A stretch of DNA of 64,000 bases from Trueperella bernardiae (lineage in GTDB: Bacteria > Actinomycetota > Actinomycetes > Actinomycetales > Actinomycetaceae): assembly GCF_001469025.1 (NCBI RefSeq), contig NZ_LNIZ01000001.1, positions 124,001 to 188,000 on the forward strand, written 5' to 3'. How positions within the stretch are numbered: position 1 is the first letter of the stretch; each line of letters opens with the position of its first letter. The notes under the pieces are model-generated. The model was not told where the DNA came from. It did no database searches and worked only from the letters and a program-made list of their open reading frames with translations. Below, one piece after another: positions 42,495 to 53,600 of the stretch. The position numbers were made by a program, and so were the translations under genes.

Positions 42495-43219
42495 TCAAAG
42501 CCGTTCTCTTCGACCTCGACGGAACGCTGACCGACTCCGCGCCCGTCGTCACCTCCACCCTCGCCGCCACAATGAAGGCGCTCGCTGGCGTCGACCTCCC
42601 GCTCGAGGCGTTCCGCAAGTACCTCGGCCCGCCGCTCAAGGCCAGCTTCGGCGACCTCGGCGTGCCCGCCGACCAGGTTCAGGACTACATCGACGAATAC
42701 CGGCGCCGCTACTCGGCCGTAGGCAACGACGTCGACCTCTTCGCCGGCACGCGCGAACTACTCGAGCGCCTTCACGACGACGGCTTTGCGCTCGGCCTTG
42801 CCACCTCCAAGTTCCAGCGCAGCGCCCGTGGCGTGTGCGAGCACCTCGGCATCGCCCACCTCTTCACCGCGGTGTGCGGGGATACCACCGAAAAGAACCT
42901 CTTCGGCAAGGCCGAGGTGGTCCAATCCGCGCTCAACGAGCTACGCGCCAAGGGCGTCCTCGCCGCCGGTGCCGGGCAGCTCACGGGCTCGGCCGAAGTG
43001 CCAGCGAGCTCGCCCACGTCGGGCCCGTGGCGCGACGACGTCATCATGGTGGGCGACCGCATCTACGACATCGAGGGCGCGGGCGTCCACGGCGTGCGGA
43101 CCATCCTGGTCGAATGGGCCGACTCGTGGCCCGAGGAGCGCGAGCTCGCCTGGGCCACGGTCTCCACCCCGCACGAGCTACGCGAACTACTCCTCGATAC
43201 CCGGGCGAACGGCTTCTAG
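42491..43219 (+). CDS. HAD hydrolase, phosphoglycolate phosphatase-like
   Basis: 242 residues. HAD motif I is FDLDGTLTDS, motif II ATSKFQ, motif III the Lys in GKAEVV, and motif IV GDRIYDIEGA. The cap is the helical type of the Gph/PpaX group. Between motifs III and IV (about residues 155-185) there is a Gly/Ala/Ser-rich insert absent from usual family members. It starts in the yciO stop (ATGA) and converges with the ABC genes, leaving 6 bp. Confidence 0.88.
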   Translation: MIKAVLFDLDGTLTDSAPVVTSTLAATMKALAGVDLPLEAFRKYLGPPLKASFGDLGVPADQVQDYIDEYRRRYSAVGNDVDLFAGTRELLERLHDDGFALGLATSKFQRSARGVCEHLGIAHLFTAVCGDTTEKNLFGKAEVVQSALNELRAKGVLAAGAGQLTGSAEVPASSPTSGPWRDDVIMVGDRIYDIEGAGVHGVRTILVEWADSWPEERELAWATVSTPHELRELLLDTRANGF

Positions 43220-43225
43220 GCCGCC

Positions 43226-45037
43226 CTACTCCTCCGGCCCGCTGAACTGCGACTGGTACAGATCGTAGTAGGCGCCGTGGTGCGCGAGCAGTTCCTCGTG
43301 TGTGCCCTGCTCCACCACGTCGCCGTCAACCATGACGATGATGAGGTCGGCGTCGCGAATTGTGGATAGACGGTGGGCGATGACGAACGACGTGCGCCCC
43401 TCGCGCAGCTCGCCCATGGCGCGCTGGACCAGCATCTCTGTGCGGGTGTCCACCGACGATGTGGCCTCGTCAAGGATGAGCACGGCCGGGTCGGAAAGAT
43501 AGGCGCGGGCGATCGTGATGAGCTGCTTCTCGCCAGCGGAGATGTTGCCGCCCTCGTCGTCGATGATCGTGTCATAGCCCTCAGGTAGCTGGCGCACCAG
43601 GCGGTCCACGCCCGTGGCCTTCGCCGCCGCGACGACCTCGTCGTGGGTGGCGCCCTCCTTGCCAAACGCGATGTTTTCCTCAATCGTGCCCTCGAACAGC
43701 CACGTGTCCTGCAATACCATGCCGATTTGGGAGCGCAGCGAATCCTTGGAAAAGTCGCGGGTGGACACGCCGTCGAGCGCGATCCGGCCCCCGTTGATTT
43801 CATAGAAGCGCATGAGCAGGTTGACCAGCGTGGTCTTGCCCGCGCCCGTGGGACCCACGATCGCCACCTGATCCCCGCGATGCACGTCCAGCGACAGGCC
43901 GTTGATCACTGGGATGCCCTCCTCGTAGGAGAACTCCACGCTCTCGAACGTGATGTGGCCATGGAATTTGTCAGCAGGAATGAGGTCGTGGAAATCGACG
44001 GCGGCGTCATGGTCCATCTCCTCGCTGTCGAGGAAGTCGAAGATGCGCTCGCCCGAGGCGGCACCCGACTGCAGCATCGCCGTCATGGACGCGAGCGTAG
44101 AGACCGGCTGACTGAGCTGGCGGCTGTACTGGATGAACGCCTGCAGGCCGCCGATCGTTAGCTGGCCGTTGATCACCTGGAACCCGCCCCACACCGCGAT
44201 GATGACAAAGCCGAGGTTGGACACGAAACCCATGATCGGCTGGGAGAGTTGGGAAAGAAACTGGCCCTTGTAGCCCGCCTCGTACAGGCCGTGGTTGGCC
44301 TTGTCGAAGATGCGCTCGAAGTCGTCCTGGAGGCCGTAGGCGCTCACCACGTCGAAGCCCGTGAAGGATTCCTCCACGATGGCCGATACCTCGCCCGTCT
44401 TCGCCCACTGGGCGCGGAACTCTGGCCGGGCCTTCTTGAGGATGACGAGCAGAGCGACGACGCCAAGCGGCATGACGAACAGGGCGGCCACGGTCAGCCG
44501 CGGCGAAACCCAAATCATCATCGCCACGATGCCGATCAGCAGGTAGACCGACTGGATCACCTGGTTGAGGGTCTGCATGAGGGTTTGGGTGATGTTGTCG
44601 ATGTCATTCGTGACGCGGGAGAGGAGGTCGCCGCGCTGCTGCTTATCCAGCCATGACAGGGATAGCGCGTCGATCTTGGCCTGTGCGTCGTGGCGGAGCT
44701 TGTAGCCCAGGTCCTGGACCGTGTAGCGGATAATGTAGCCCGCGGCGAAGTTCGTGATGCCTGAGACCGCGTACAGCCCGACGACGAAAAGCAACACCCG
44801 CGCAAGCTTGGAAAAGTCCACGCCGCTTCCGGAGATGCCATCGACGACCACGTTCGTGGCGTCGCCCAAGAACTTCGGCGCGAGCACGCTGCCGCCCGCC
44901 GCGAACAACATGAGGACGGCGATGCCGAACACGCGCAGCCGCTCGGTCCGCAGCATGCGGAGCAGGCGCTTCAGCGCTCCCTTCGTGTCGCGAGTCTCGG
45001 TCGAATACGGGTTCGCCCCGTGAGGTCCGCCCCTCAT
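43226..45037 (-). CDS. Heterodimeric ABC exporter, subunit with the canonical ATP site
   Basis: 603 residues: six membrane helices (residues 30-330) fused to an ATPase. Walker A GPTGAGKTT, signature ISAGEKQ, Walker B LILDEATSSVD with catalytic Glu, and switch AHRLSTI are complete. The signature Ser-Ala-Gly-Glu-Lys differs from LSGGQ. It starts inside the stop of its partner (ATGA overlap), so the two form one TM287/288- or LmrCD-like exporter. The substrate is unknown. Confidence 0.9.
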   Translation of the reverse strand: MRGGPHGANPYSTETRDTKGALKRLLRMLRTERLRVFGIAVLMLFAAGGSVLAPKFLGDATNVVVDGISGSGVDFSKLARVLLFVVGLYAVSGITNFAAGYIIRYTVQDLGYKLRHDAQAKIDALSLSWLDKQQRGDLLSRVTNDIDNITQTLMQTLNQVIQSVYLLIGIVAMMIWVSPRLTVAALFVMPLGVVALLVILKKARPEFRAQWAKTGEVSAIVEESFTGFDVVSAYGLQDDFERIFDKANHGLYEAGYKGQFLSQLSQPIMGFVSNLGFVIIAVWGGFQVINGQLTIGGLQAFIQYSRQLSQPVSTLASMTAMLQSGAASGERIFDFLDSEEMDHDAAVDFHDLIPADKFHGHITFESVEFSYEEGIPVINGLSLDVHRGDQVAIVGPTGAGKTTLVNLLMRFYEINGGRIALDGVSTRDFSKDSLRSQIGMVLQDTWLFEGTIEENIAFGKEGATHDEVVAAAKATGVDRLVRQLPEGYDTIIDDEGGNISAGEKQLITIARAYLSDPAVLILDEATSSVDTRTEMLVQRAMGELREGRTSFVIAHRLSTIRDADLIIVMVDGDVVEQGTHEELLAHHGAYYDLYQSQFSGPEE

Positions 45038-46806
45038 CGTGCCTCCTCCGCGGTCAGCTGCGACGCGACGATCTCTTGGTACGTTTCGCAGGAATCAAGT
45101 AGCTCATGGTGGGTGCCCACTCCGACGATGTGGCCGTGGTCGAGCACGTGGATGTGGGTGGCCTGGCGGATGGTCGACACGCGCTGGGCAATGATGAACA
45201 CCGCAACGTCACCAATGAAGGCGCGCAAGCCGCGCCGCAGCCGCGCGTCGGTCTGGTAGTCGAGCGCTGAGAAGGAATCGTCGAAGATCAGCAGGTCAGC
45301 CTGCCGGCGGCCCTGTGCGTCCGGCAGGCACCGGTAGATCGCACGAGCGATCGTCAGGCGCTGGCGCTGGCCGCCGGAGAAGTTTTTACCGCCCGATTCG
45401 ACACTGGACTCAATCCCGCCCTCCAGCTCGCTCACAAAGTCCCACGCCTGAGCCGCGCGCAGGGCAAGGACCACCCGGTCGGCGTCGTAGGGCGCGTGCT
45501 CGTCGGGCGAACCGGCCACATTCGTGGCGATTGTGCCGGAGAAAAGGAAGGCATGCTGGGGGACGAGCGCGATGCGGGCGCGCAACTCCTGCGGGTCGAC
45601 GTCGGTAACAGACACGCCGCCGGCACGGACCTCGCCCGAAGTGGCGTCAATGAGCCGGGGGAGGAGCTTGATGATCGAGGACTTGCCCGAACCGGTGGAG
45701 CCGATGAGCGCCACCTGTGTGCCGGGGGCGAAGGTCATCGAGATGTCGGAGAGGACCGGCTCCTCGGCGCCGGGGTAGCGCAGACCGGCGTGGTCAAGTT
45801 CGAACGTGAGCGGGCCCTCGGGCAACGCCACGGGATCGGCCGGGGCCTGGATAGCGGGCACGACGTCGAAGATCTGCTGGAGACGCTTGGCCGAGACCTC
45901 GCCGCGCGGGAACAGCATGACCATCATGCCCGACAACATCACCGACATCATGATCATCATAAGGTAGGAGATATAGGCGGTCAGCGCGCCGACCTGCATG
46001 GCGCCCTGCGAAATGAGGTGGGCGGCGAACCAGACCACGGCCGCGGACGAGATGCCGATGATGATTGACGCCGCCGGCATGAGGAACGCCCACAGCACAC
46101 CGATCTCCAGCCAGATCTTGCGAAGCTTGTGGTTGGCGTCGTCGAACTTGGCACGGATCGTATCCTGACGGACGAAGGCGCGGATCACGCGCACGCCCGT
46201 CAACTGCTCACGCAACAAGGTGTTGATCCGGTCGATGCGTTCCTGCTGGACCGTGTAGCGCGGCGCGAGCGCCCGCATAACGAAGAAAATGAGCAGGCCA
46301 AGTAGCGGCACGATGACCACGAGCAGAAGGGAAAGCCGGGCATTTTGTTGGATCGCCATGAACACGCCGCCAAAGCCCATGAGCGGGGACATGATCATGA
46401 CAGTGAAGGTGAGGAGCACGACGTTTTGCACCTGTGTCACGTCGTTCGACACGCGGGTGATGAGCGTGGGCGCGCCAAACTTGTGCTGGTCGGTGGCGGA
46501 ATACGACTGCACGTGGCGGAACGCCCGCCCGCGCAGCTCCCGACCAAGCTCCATGGCGGTGCGCGCGCCTAGGTAGATCGCTCCGGCCATTGAGATGATC
46601 TGCACGATAGCGATCGCGAGCATCACCCCGCCCACGCGCCAAATGAGGGCCTGATCGTTGCCCAAAATGCCGTCGTCAATAATCTGCGCGTTCAAGGCGG
46701 GCAGGACGAGGCTGAGGAGGATCTGCACTACTTGCAGCAGAAAAATAAAGAAGAACGCCGCCTTCTTTCGCTTGAGAAACTCCCAGCTGATGTGGATTAG
46801 AGTCAC
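45034..46806 (-). CDS. Heterodimeric ABC exporter, subunit with the degenerate ATP site
   Basis: 590 residues, six membrane helices then an ATPase. Walker A GSTGSGKSS and signature FSGGQRQR are intact, but Walker B reads LLIFDDSFSALD, with Asp in place of the catalytic Glu, and the switch His is Gln (IAQRVSTI); both changes are typical of the non-hydrolysing partner. An insert CLPDAQGRRQ lies between the signature helix and Walker B. The GTG start has an AAGGAGA site directly upstream. First gene of the pair, downstream of the aceE terminator. Confidence 0.9.
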   Translation of the reverse strand: MTLIHISWEFLKRKKAAFFFIFLLQVVQILLSLVLPALNAQIIDDGILGNDQALIWRVGGVMLAIAIVQIISMAGAIYLGARTAMELGRELRGRAFRHVQSYSATDQHKFGAPTLITRVSNDVTQVQNVVLLTFTVMIMSPLMGFGGVFMAIQQNARLSLLLVVIVPLLGLLIFFVMRALAPRYTVQQERIDRINTLLREQLTGVRVIRAFVRQDTIRAKFDDANHKLRKIWLEIGVLWAFLMPAASIIIGISSAAVVWFAAHLISQGAMQVGALTAYISYLMMIMMSVMLSGMMVMLFPRGEVSAKRLQQIFDVVPAIQAPADPVALPEGPLTFELDHAGLRYPGAEEPVLSDISMTFAPGTQVALIGSTGSGKSSIIKLLPRLIDATSGEVRAGGVSVTDVDPQELRARIALVPQHAFLFSGTIATNVAGSPDEHAPYDADRVVLALRAAQAWDFVSELEGGIESSVESGGKNFSGGQRQRLTIARAIYRCLPDAQGRRQADLLIFDDSFSALDYQTDARLRRGLRAFIGDVAVFIIAQRVSTIRQATHIHVLDHGHIVGVGTHHELLDSCETYQEIVASQLTAEEAR

Positions 46807-46864
46807 AGCTCTCCTTAGCTCGTACCGTCCATGTCAGACTACAACCACGGTCCGACAACTTTGC

Positions 46865-46880
46865 TGGATTAATAAATCCA
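46865..46880 (-). promoter_or_regulatory. Palindrome upstream of the ABC exporter genes
   Basis: TGGATT-AATA-AATCCA is a perfect 6-bp inverted repeat in the AT-rich gap between the aceE terminator and the exporter start. It could be an operator for a local regulator; nothing else supports this. Confidence 0.3.
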
Positions 46881-46892
46881 ACTGTGCCACAC

Positions 46893-46931
46893 AAAAAAAT
46901 GGTGCCCCGCGGCGATTAACCGCGAGGCACC
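46893..46931 (-). terminator. Rho-independent terminator after aceE
   Basis: Read on the minus strand, GGTGCC-T-CGCGG pairs with CCGCG-G-GGCACC (one mismatch) around a 7-nt loop, followed by A and seven T. It ends the aceE transcript before the exporter genes. Confidence 0.88.
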
Positions 46932-46945
46932 GGGGAAATCAGGGC

Positions 46946-49702
46946 TTAGACAGCCGGCTCGTTCGCCACCGGCTGACCGTCGTCGCCGGCCTCCGGATCA
47001 AGGAGCTGGTACTTGTCGATCGCCGCCTGGACCGTGGAACGGTCGACCTCGCCACGGTCGGCCAACGCCTGGAGGGCGCGTACCACCATGGACGCGGAGT
47101 CGATGCGGAAGTGACGACGCGCGGCGGCGCGGGTATCGGCGATGCCGAAGCCGTTCGCGCCGAGTGTGTAGTAGGCCTCCGGGACCCACGGGCGGATCGA
47201 ATCCTGGACCTGCTTCTCCCAATCCGAGGTGGCGATGATCGGACCGTACTCGCCCTCAAGCTTGCGGGTGACGTAGGCCTTCTTAGGTTCCTCGGTGGGG
47301 TGCAGGTAGTTGTACTCGTCGACCGCGAGGCCGTCGCGGCGAAGCTCGTACCACGACGTGATCGACCACACGGACGCGGCCACGCCCCAGTCGTCGCGCA
47401 GCATCTGGCGGGCCTCACGCGCCCACGGCACACCCACGCCGGAGGCGAAGAGCTGGACCTTCGGGCCCTCGCCTTCGGCCTCGTCAAGCTTGTACATGCC
47501 CTTGACGATGCCCTCAACGTCCACGTTCTCCGGCTCGGCCGGCTGGTGGATCGGCTCGTTGTAGATCGTGATGTAGTACATGACGTTCTGGTCGCGCCCA
47601 TCCGAGCCGTCGCCATACATGCGCACTAGGCCATCACGGAAGATGTGGCTGACCTCGTAGGCGTAGGCCGGGTCGTACTGGATGACAGCCGGGTTCGTCG
47701 AAGCGATCACGTGGCTGTGGCCGTCCATGTGCTGCAGGCCCTCGCCCGTCAGCGTGGTGCGGCCGGCGGTGGCGCCCATGATGAAGCCGCGCGTGAGCTG
47801 ATCGGCGGCGTGCCAGAACTGGTCGCCCGTGCGCTGGAAACCGAACATCGAGTAGAAGATGTAGATCGGAACCATCGGCAGACCGTGGGTGGCGTACGAG
47901 GTGCCCACCGCGGTGAACGCCGCGTTCGAGCCAGCCTCCGTGATGCCCGTGTGCATGATCTGGCCCTGCTGGGACTCCTTGTAGTTGAGCAGCAGGTCCG
48001 AATCGACCGCGGTGTAGTTCTGGCCGAGGACGTTGAAGATCTTCGCCGAGGGGAAGATAGCGTCCAGGCCGAAGGTGCGGGCTTCGTCGGGGATGATCGG
48101 CACGAAGCGGTAGCCGAAGTCCTTGTCTCGCAGCAGGTCCTTGAGCAGGCGGACGAAGGCCATCGTGGTGGCCACCTTCTGCTTGCCCGAACCACCCTTG
48201 AGGATGCCCCAATGCTTCTCAGCCGGCAGGGTCACGCCCTGCTCCACCACGCGGCGTTCGGGCAGGTAGCCGCCGAGCTTGCGGCGTTGTTCGTGCATGT
48301 ACTCCAGAGCCGGGTTCTTCGGCGACGGCTTGAAGTACGGCGCCACGAACGGATCGTCAAGCTGGTCGTCGGCAATATCCAGCTCGAGCGTGTCGCGCAG
48401 GAGCTTGAGGTCATCAGAGTTGAGCTTCTTCATCTGATGCGTGGAGTTACGACCGGCGAAGTTCGAGCCGAGCGCGTAGCCCTTGATCGTGTGGGCGAGG
48501 ATGACCGTGGGCTGGCCCTTGTGCTCGGTGGCAGCCTTGTAAGCCGCGTACACCTTGCGGTAGTCGTGGCCGCCGCGCTTGAGCGCCCAAATCTTCTCAT
48601 CCGACCAGTCGGCCACCATCGCCTTGGTGCGCGGATCGCGGCCAAAGAAGTGCTCGCGCACGTAGGCGCCGTCGTTGGCCTTGAATGTCTGGTAGTCGCC
48701 GTCGAGCGTCTCGTTCATGATGTTGACGAGCGCGCGGTCCTTATCCGCGGTCAGCAGCTCGTCCCACTCGCGGCCCCAGATCACCTTGATGACGTTCCAG
48801 CCCGCGCCCTTGAACTGGGCCTCGAGCTCCTGGATGATCTTGCCATTGCCGCGCACCGGGCCGTCGAGGCGCTGAAGGTTGCAGTTGATGACGAACGTGA
48901 GGTTGTCAAGGTTCTGGCCGGCGGCCAGGTGGAGCACGCCGCGGGACTCGACCTCGTCCATCTCGCCGTCGCCCATGAACGCCCACACGTGCTGCTGGCT
49001 CGTGTCCTTCAGCCCGCGCTCATGCAGGTAGCGGTTGTACCAGGCCTGGTAGATCGCGGAGATCGGGCCAAGGCCGAGTGAGACGGTGGGGAACTCCCAA
49101 AAGTCCGGCATCTGGCGTGGGTGCGGGTAGGACGGCAGGCCGCGGCCGCCCGAGCGTCGTGAAGCCTGCTGGCGGAACGAATCGAGGTCCTTCTCCGTGA
49201 GGCGGCCCTCGAGGAAGGCGCGCGCGTAGTTACCGGGGGAGGAGTGGCCCTGGAAGAGCACCTGGTCGCCACCGCCCGGGGCGTTCTTGCCGCGGAAGAA
49301 GTGGTTGAAGCCCACCTCGTACAGGGTGGCCTGAGCGGCGTAGGAGGAAATGTGGCCGCCGACAGCGATGTCCGGATCCTGCTGCCGGGTCACCATGACG
49401 GCCGCGTTCCAGCGGGTCCAGCGGCGGATCTCCTTTTCCAGCGACTCGTCACCGGGGTAGTACGGCTCGTCGTCGATACCGATCGTGTTGACGTACGGGG
49501 TCACAATGTTTGGCGGGAGGGAGATGCCCTTGCGGCGGGCGTGGTTCTCCATCGCGGTCAGCAGGTAACGGGTGCGCGGCCCACCCTGGGAATCGATCAG
49601 TCCATCGACCGAGTCGATCCATTCTTGGGTTTCTTCGGGGTTGATGTCCGGAACCTGGCTGAGCAAGCCGTTAATGAGAGGCCTCAGGGGCTGTTGACTC
49701 AC
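46946..49702 (-). CDS. aceE: Pyruvate dehydrogenase E1 component, homodimeric
   Basis: 918 residues, the usual AceE length. It decarboxylates pyruvate with thiamine diphosphate and acetylates the lipoyl group of E2. The ThDP fold [17 protein letters not shown]...[14 protein letters not shown] and the pyrimidine-domain region [11 protein letters not shown] / [18 protein letters not shown] are present. The GTG start at 49702 is preceded by AGAGGAG. A solitary aceE without E2 and E3 alongside is the rule in actinobacteria. Confidence 0.96.
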   Translation of the reverse strand: MSQQPLRPLINGLLSQVPDINPEETQEWIDSVDGLIDSQGGPRTRYLLTAMENHARRKGISLPPNIVTPYVNTIGIDDEPYYPGDESLEKEIRRWTRWNAAVMVTRQQDPDIAVGGHISSYAAQATLYEVGFNHFFRGKNAPGGGDQVLFQGHSSPGNYARAFLEGRLTEKDLDSFRQQASRRSGGRGLPSYPHPRQMPDFWEFPTVSLGLGPISAIYQAWYNRYLHERGLKDTSQQHVWAFMGDGEMDEVESRGVLHLAAGQNLDNLTFVINCNLQRLDGPVRGNGKIIQELEAQFKGAGWNVIKVIWGREWDELLTADKDRALVNIMNETLDGDYQTFKANDGAYVREHFFGRDPRTKAMVADWSDEKIWALKRGGHDYRKVYAAYKAATEHKGQPTVILAHTIKGYALGSNFAGRNSTHQMKKLNSDDLKLLRDTLELDIADDQLDDPFVAPYFKPSPKNPALEYMHEQRRKLGGYLPERRVVEQGVTLPAEKHWGILKGGSGKQKVATTMAFVRLLKDLLRDKDFGYRFVPIIPDEARTFGLDAIFPSAKIFNVLGQNYTAVDSDLLLNYKESQQGQIMHTGITEAGSNAAFTAVGTSYATHGLPMVPIYIFYSMFGFQRTGDQFWHAADQLTRGFIMGATAGRTTLTGEGLQHMDGHSHVIASTNPAVIQYDPAYAYEVSHIFRDGLVRMYGDGSDGRDQNVMYYITIYNEPIHQPAEPENVDVEGIVKGMYKLDEAEGEGPKVQLFASGVGVPWAREARQMLRDDWGVAASVWSITSWYELRRDGLAVDEYNYLHPTEEPKKAYVTRKLEGEYGPIIATSDWEKQVQDSIRPWVPEAYYTLGANGFGIADTRAAARRHFRIDSASMVVRALQALADRGEVDRSTVQAAIDKYQLLDPEAGDDGQPVANEPAV

Positions 49703-49904
49703 GATTACTCCTCTGTACGATCGATTGCGTCATGCGATACCTCAAGGGTACCGGTTTAGGCCTTAAGACCCCACTAGTTAACGGAAGACAGAACTGGGTG
49801 ACTGCTCACACGCGCCACGTGGTAAGACGCGGCCACGGTTTAAAGCTGTACTTTCGCCGTCGGCACCTTAGAATTAGACTATTGTTTCAGGGAAGGCGGT
49901 AACA

Positions 49905-50315
49905 GTGTCCGGTCTATCCGGTAAGGAGTTGGGATTCCGGTTGGGGCAACTGATCCAGGAATTCGGCTACGACGACGACGTCGACATGGCTCTTCGCGCC
50001 AGCATCGTCCAGGTTACGGGCGAACAGCTTGAGGATGAGGACTACCGCGGGAGCGTGGATGGCGTGATCCTGTGGTGGCGTGCGGACGACGGTGATGTTG
50101 ACGACCTGACTGACCTTTTCGTTGACTGCACGGGCGGGATTGCCGACGACGACGCGCCCATCTGGCTCCTCGTGCCCGATCAGCGGGCCGATCTGAGCGT
50201 GCCGATGGAGGATGTGAATGACGCCGCGGGCACGGCCGGACTTTCGGTGACGACCACGCGCCACCTCGATTCTGGGTGGAACGCGTTCCAGGTGGCGCAC
50301 GGCCGTACCTTCTAG
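49905..50315 (+). CDS. DUF3052 family protein
   Basis: 136 residues. LGFRLGQLIQEFGYDDDVDMALR, LEDEDYRGSVDGVILWWRADDGDV and the terminal TRHLDSGWNAFQV match DUF3052, conserved in actinobacteria and of unknown function. It is divergent from aceE across 202 bp, the usual neighbourhood of this family. TAGACT at 49875-49880 may be the -10; the GTG start has a GGGAAGG site a little far upstream. Confidence 0.82.
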   Translation: MSGLSGKELGFRLGQLIQEFGYDDDVDMALRASIVQVTGEQLEDEDYRGSVDGVILWWRADDGDVDDLTDLFVDCTGGIADDDAPIWLLVPDQRADLSVPMEDVNDAAGTAGLSVTTTRHLDSGWNAFQVAHGRTF

Positions 50316-50357
50316 GGAGATTTCCCAACTGGGTGCTTGCCGGTTACACTAACCTGC

Positions 50358-50430
50358 GGACCCTTAGCTCAGTTGGTAGAGCAACGCGTTTACACCGCGT
50401 GTGTCATCGGTTCGAGCCCGGTAGGGTCCA
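50358..50430 (+). tRNA. tRNA-Val (TAC anticodon)
   Basis: Acceptor GGACCCT/AGGGTCC, D-arm GCTC...GAGC, anticodon stem ACGCG/CGCGT with loop TTTACAC, T-arm ATCGG-TTCGAGC-CCGGT, discriminator A. CCA is not encoded, unlike the other two tRNAs here. Confidence 0.94.
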
Positions 50431-50437
50431 CGCTTAC

Positions 50438-50476
50438 AAAAAACGCCCTTCTTGCACGTGCATGGAGGGCGTTTTT
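50438..50476 (+). terminator. Terminator after tRNA-Val
   Basis: AAAAACGCCCT pairs with AGGGCGTTTTT; the loop contains the palindrome TGCACGTGCA. The A/T-tracts make it potentially bidirectional. Confidence 0.85.
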
Positions 50477-50612
50477 GCTGGTCACAGCGTTGCGGTGCAT
50501 ATCCTTGCAGTTTCTTGCTTGCAATTTGCAGGCGGCGGGTAGTTTTGTCGGAGCCACCCTCTACACTTGTCTTCCAACACGCACACTGTTGAAGAGACAA
50601 GGAAGTCTGCCC

Positions 50613-53600
50613 GTGAAACGCACACAGGATTCGCGGCTGATCCGCGCCCTCGGCCTACTCTTGGCCATGGCGGTGGGACTGCCGGTATTTGTTGGCTTTG
50701 CCACGCCCGCTGTTGCAGCGACGTCGAACGTGACCGTTGCCGGCACGTTCCAAGATGCCCTCGGCTGCCCAAAGAACTGGGATGAGGCCTGTGGCGCCAC
50801 CTCACTGAAGGATCCGGATGGGGATCGGATCTGGACAGCCGATCTGACGATCCCGGCGGGGGAGCACGCCTTCAAGGTGACCATCAACAACTCGTGGGAC
50901 GGCGCCTACGGGATGGATGGCCATAAGGACGGCAACTATCCATTGGTCCTGGACGATGCGCGGACGCTGCGCTTCTCGTTCGACGACGTCAATAAGAAGG
51001 TCTTCGTCTCCGACCCGGGCCTGCCGGGGGAGTACGCCGATTCCGACGCGTCGCTGATTGCCGCGCCCTACAGGGACCCGGCGGCCGACCGCAACATGTA
51101 CTTCCTGCTGACCGACCGCTTCAACAACGGCAATCCGGATAATGATCGGTGTATCGCCACGGGTCACGCCGGTGCCGACGGCGCTTTACCGGTCGACTGC
51201 ACGAAGACAGACCGGATGGAGACCGGTTTCGACCCGGCCGACCGTGCCTTCTTCCATGGCGGCGACATCAAGGGCATCCACGACAAGCTTGACTACATCA
51301 AGGGTCTGGGCCAGAACGCGATTTGGCTAACCCCGTCATTCGTCAACCGCCCCGTGCAGGGCACGGGCGCGGATGCGTCGGCGGGCTACCACGGCTACTG
51401 GGTTACGGACTTCACGCAGATCGACCCCCACTTCGGCACGAATCAGGAGCTGAAGGACCTCATCGCGGCGGCTCATGAGAAGGGGATGAAGGTCTACTTC
51501 GACATCATCGCCAACCACACGGCGGACGTCATCTATTACGAAGGCCATGAGGGGCAGAACCCTCCTTATATCTATAAGAAGGACACCCCGTACAAGGACG
51601 CGAGCGGCGCGGCGTTCGACCCGGCCGACTACGCGACGTCGGACACGTTCCCGGTGATGGACGCCGCCACGTCGTTCCCGTACAAGCCCCTCATCCCGGA
51701 TGGCATGGAGAGCGCGAAGTACCCACAGTGGCTCAACGATCCGACGCTCTACCATAACCGCGGGCATGATTCGTCGTGGCCGGCGGGTGAACCGACCACC
51801 TACATGGACTTCGGCGATCTTGACGACCTCATGACCGAGCACAAGACCGTGCGTGACGGCATGATCGACATCTACAAGGCATGGGTGGACTTCGGTGTGG
51901 ACGGCTTCCGCATCGACACGGTCAAGCACGTCAACTTCGAGTTTTGGCAGGAGTTCACCGACGTCATCCGCGACTACGCGGCCAAGCAAGGGAACGACGA
52001 CTTCTTCATGTTCGGCGAGGTCTACGACGCCCAGACCCACCTGCTCGCCCCCTACCTGCGCGACACCCGCATGAATGCGGTGCTCGACTTCGCCTTCCAG
52101 TCCTGGGCGGAGGGCTACGCGGGTGGCGGCTCGGCCAAGGCGCTCGCCTCGGCTTTCGCGGCTGATTCCTACTACACCACCCCACACTCGTCGGCGGCCG
52201 CGATGCCCACCTTCCTGGGCAACCACGACAAGGGTCGCATCGGCTGGCTCCTACGTGGTAGCTCCGACCCGATGGGCCGCACCAAGCTCGCCCACACGCT
52301 GATGTACCTCACGCGCGGCCAGCCCGTGCTCTACTACGGCGACGAGCAGGGCCTGGTGGGCGACGGCGCGGACAAGGGCGCTCGCGAATCCCTGTTCGCC
52401 ACGCAGACCGCCGAATACCAGAACTACAAGCTGCTCGACGGCACGCCCGCGGGTTCGCAGGACCGCTTCGGCGAGACGGAGATGAGCACGCACATCGCCG
52501 CGCTCGCTAACCTGCGTAGCGAGCACAAGGCGCTGGGCACCGGCTCGCAGACCACTCTCCACTACGACGACGGCCAGGGCGTCTTCGCCTTCGCCCGCGT
52601 GGATCGCCAGGAGAAAGTCGAATACCTCGTGGCCATCAACAACTCCGACTCTGCGAAGGAGGCCACGTTTGCCACCCTCACCCCGGGTGCAACCTACTCG
52701 CCGCTGTACGGGACGCAGGATTCGGTCACTGCCACGGATACCGTGAGCCTCACGGTGCCGGCGCTGTCGGCGGTCGTGTTCAAGGCGAACACGCAGGTGG
52801 CTGACGCAGGACAGAGCCAGACGATCGCGGTGTCGACCGGGGCTCCCGAAAACGGGCTTACCTCGGTGACCGCGGATATCGCCGACCACCGCTGGGCGGA
52901 GACCTCCTTCTCCTACCGGCCGGTGGGGACCGAAGAATACGCGCCGCTCGGTGTGGCCGAGGGTGACCAGCCGCGTGTCTTTGCCGATCTCGGACTTCCG
53001 GCGGGCACGCTCGTCGAGGTGCGCGCGGTCTCGGTTGACGCGGACGGCAGCAAGGTGGCCGGCTCCGGCCTTCTGGTCGTCGGTACCGACCTGGGTTCTG
53101 CCGCGCCCGCACCGGCGGGAATCGGCGCGAACGACGTCGTCCTCCCTGGCACGCACCAGCAGGCCATGGGGTGCGGCGGAAACTGGGACCCTGCGTGCGT
53201 GGACGCGCGCCTCACCCTCGACGAGGCCTCGGGGCTCTACATGGGCACGTGGAAGCTGCCCAAGGGCTCATACCAGTACAAGGTGGCGATCGGCGGATCG
53301 TGGGACGTGGACTACGGAGCAGGAGGCGTGCCTAAGGGGCAGAACGTCGCCTACACCCTTGATGAGGAGACGGACGTCACCTTCTTCTACAACCCCGTCA
53401 GCCACAAGTTCTTCAACACCGCCACGGATCCGATCGTGACGCTCCCGGGCAACTTCAATGCCACGCTCGGCTGTCAGCCGTCTGGCGATTTCGGCGCGGA
53501 TTGGAACCCGGCGTGCTTGGCCACGCTCATGTTCCCGAACGGGGATGGCACCTATACCTTCTCCACGTCCAAGATCGCGCAGGGGGACTACCAGGTGAAG

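Noticed and set aside
47645-49081. 478-codon plus-strand frame opposite aceE
   Set aside because: No ribosome site or recognisable protein; the opposite strand is an intact, conserved aceE.
50337-50612. N-terminal extension of the amylopullulanase
   Set aside because: The frame is open but runs through tRNA-Val and its terminator; a ribosome site and signal peptide start at 50613.
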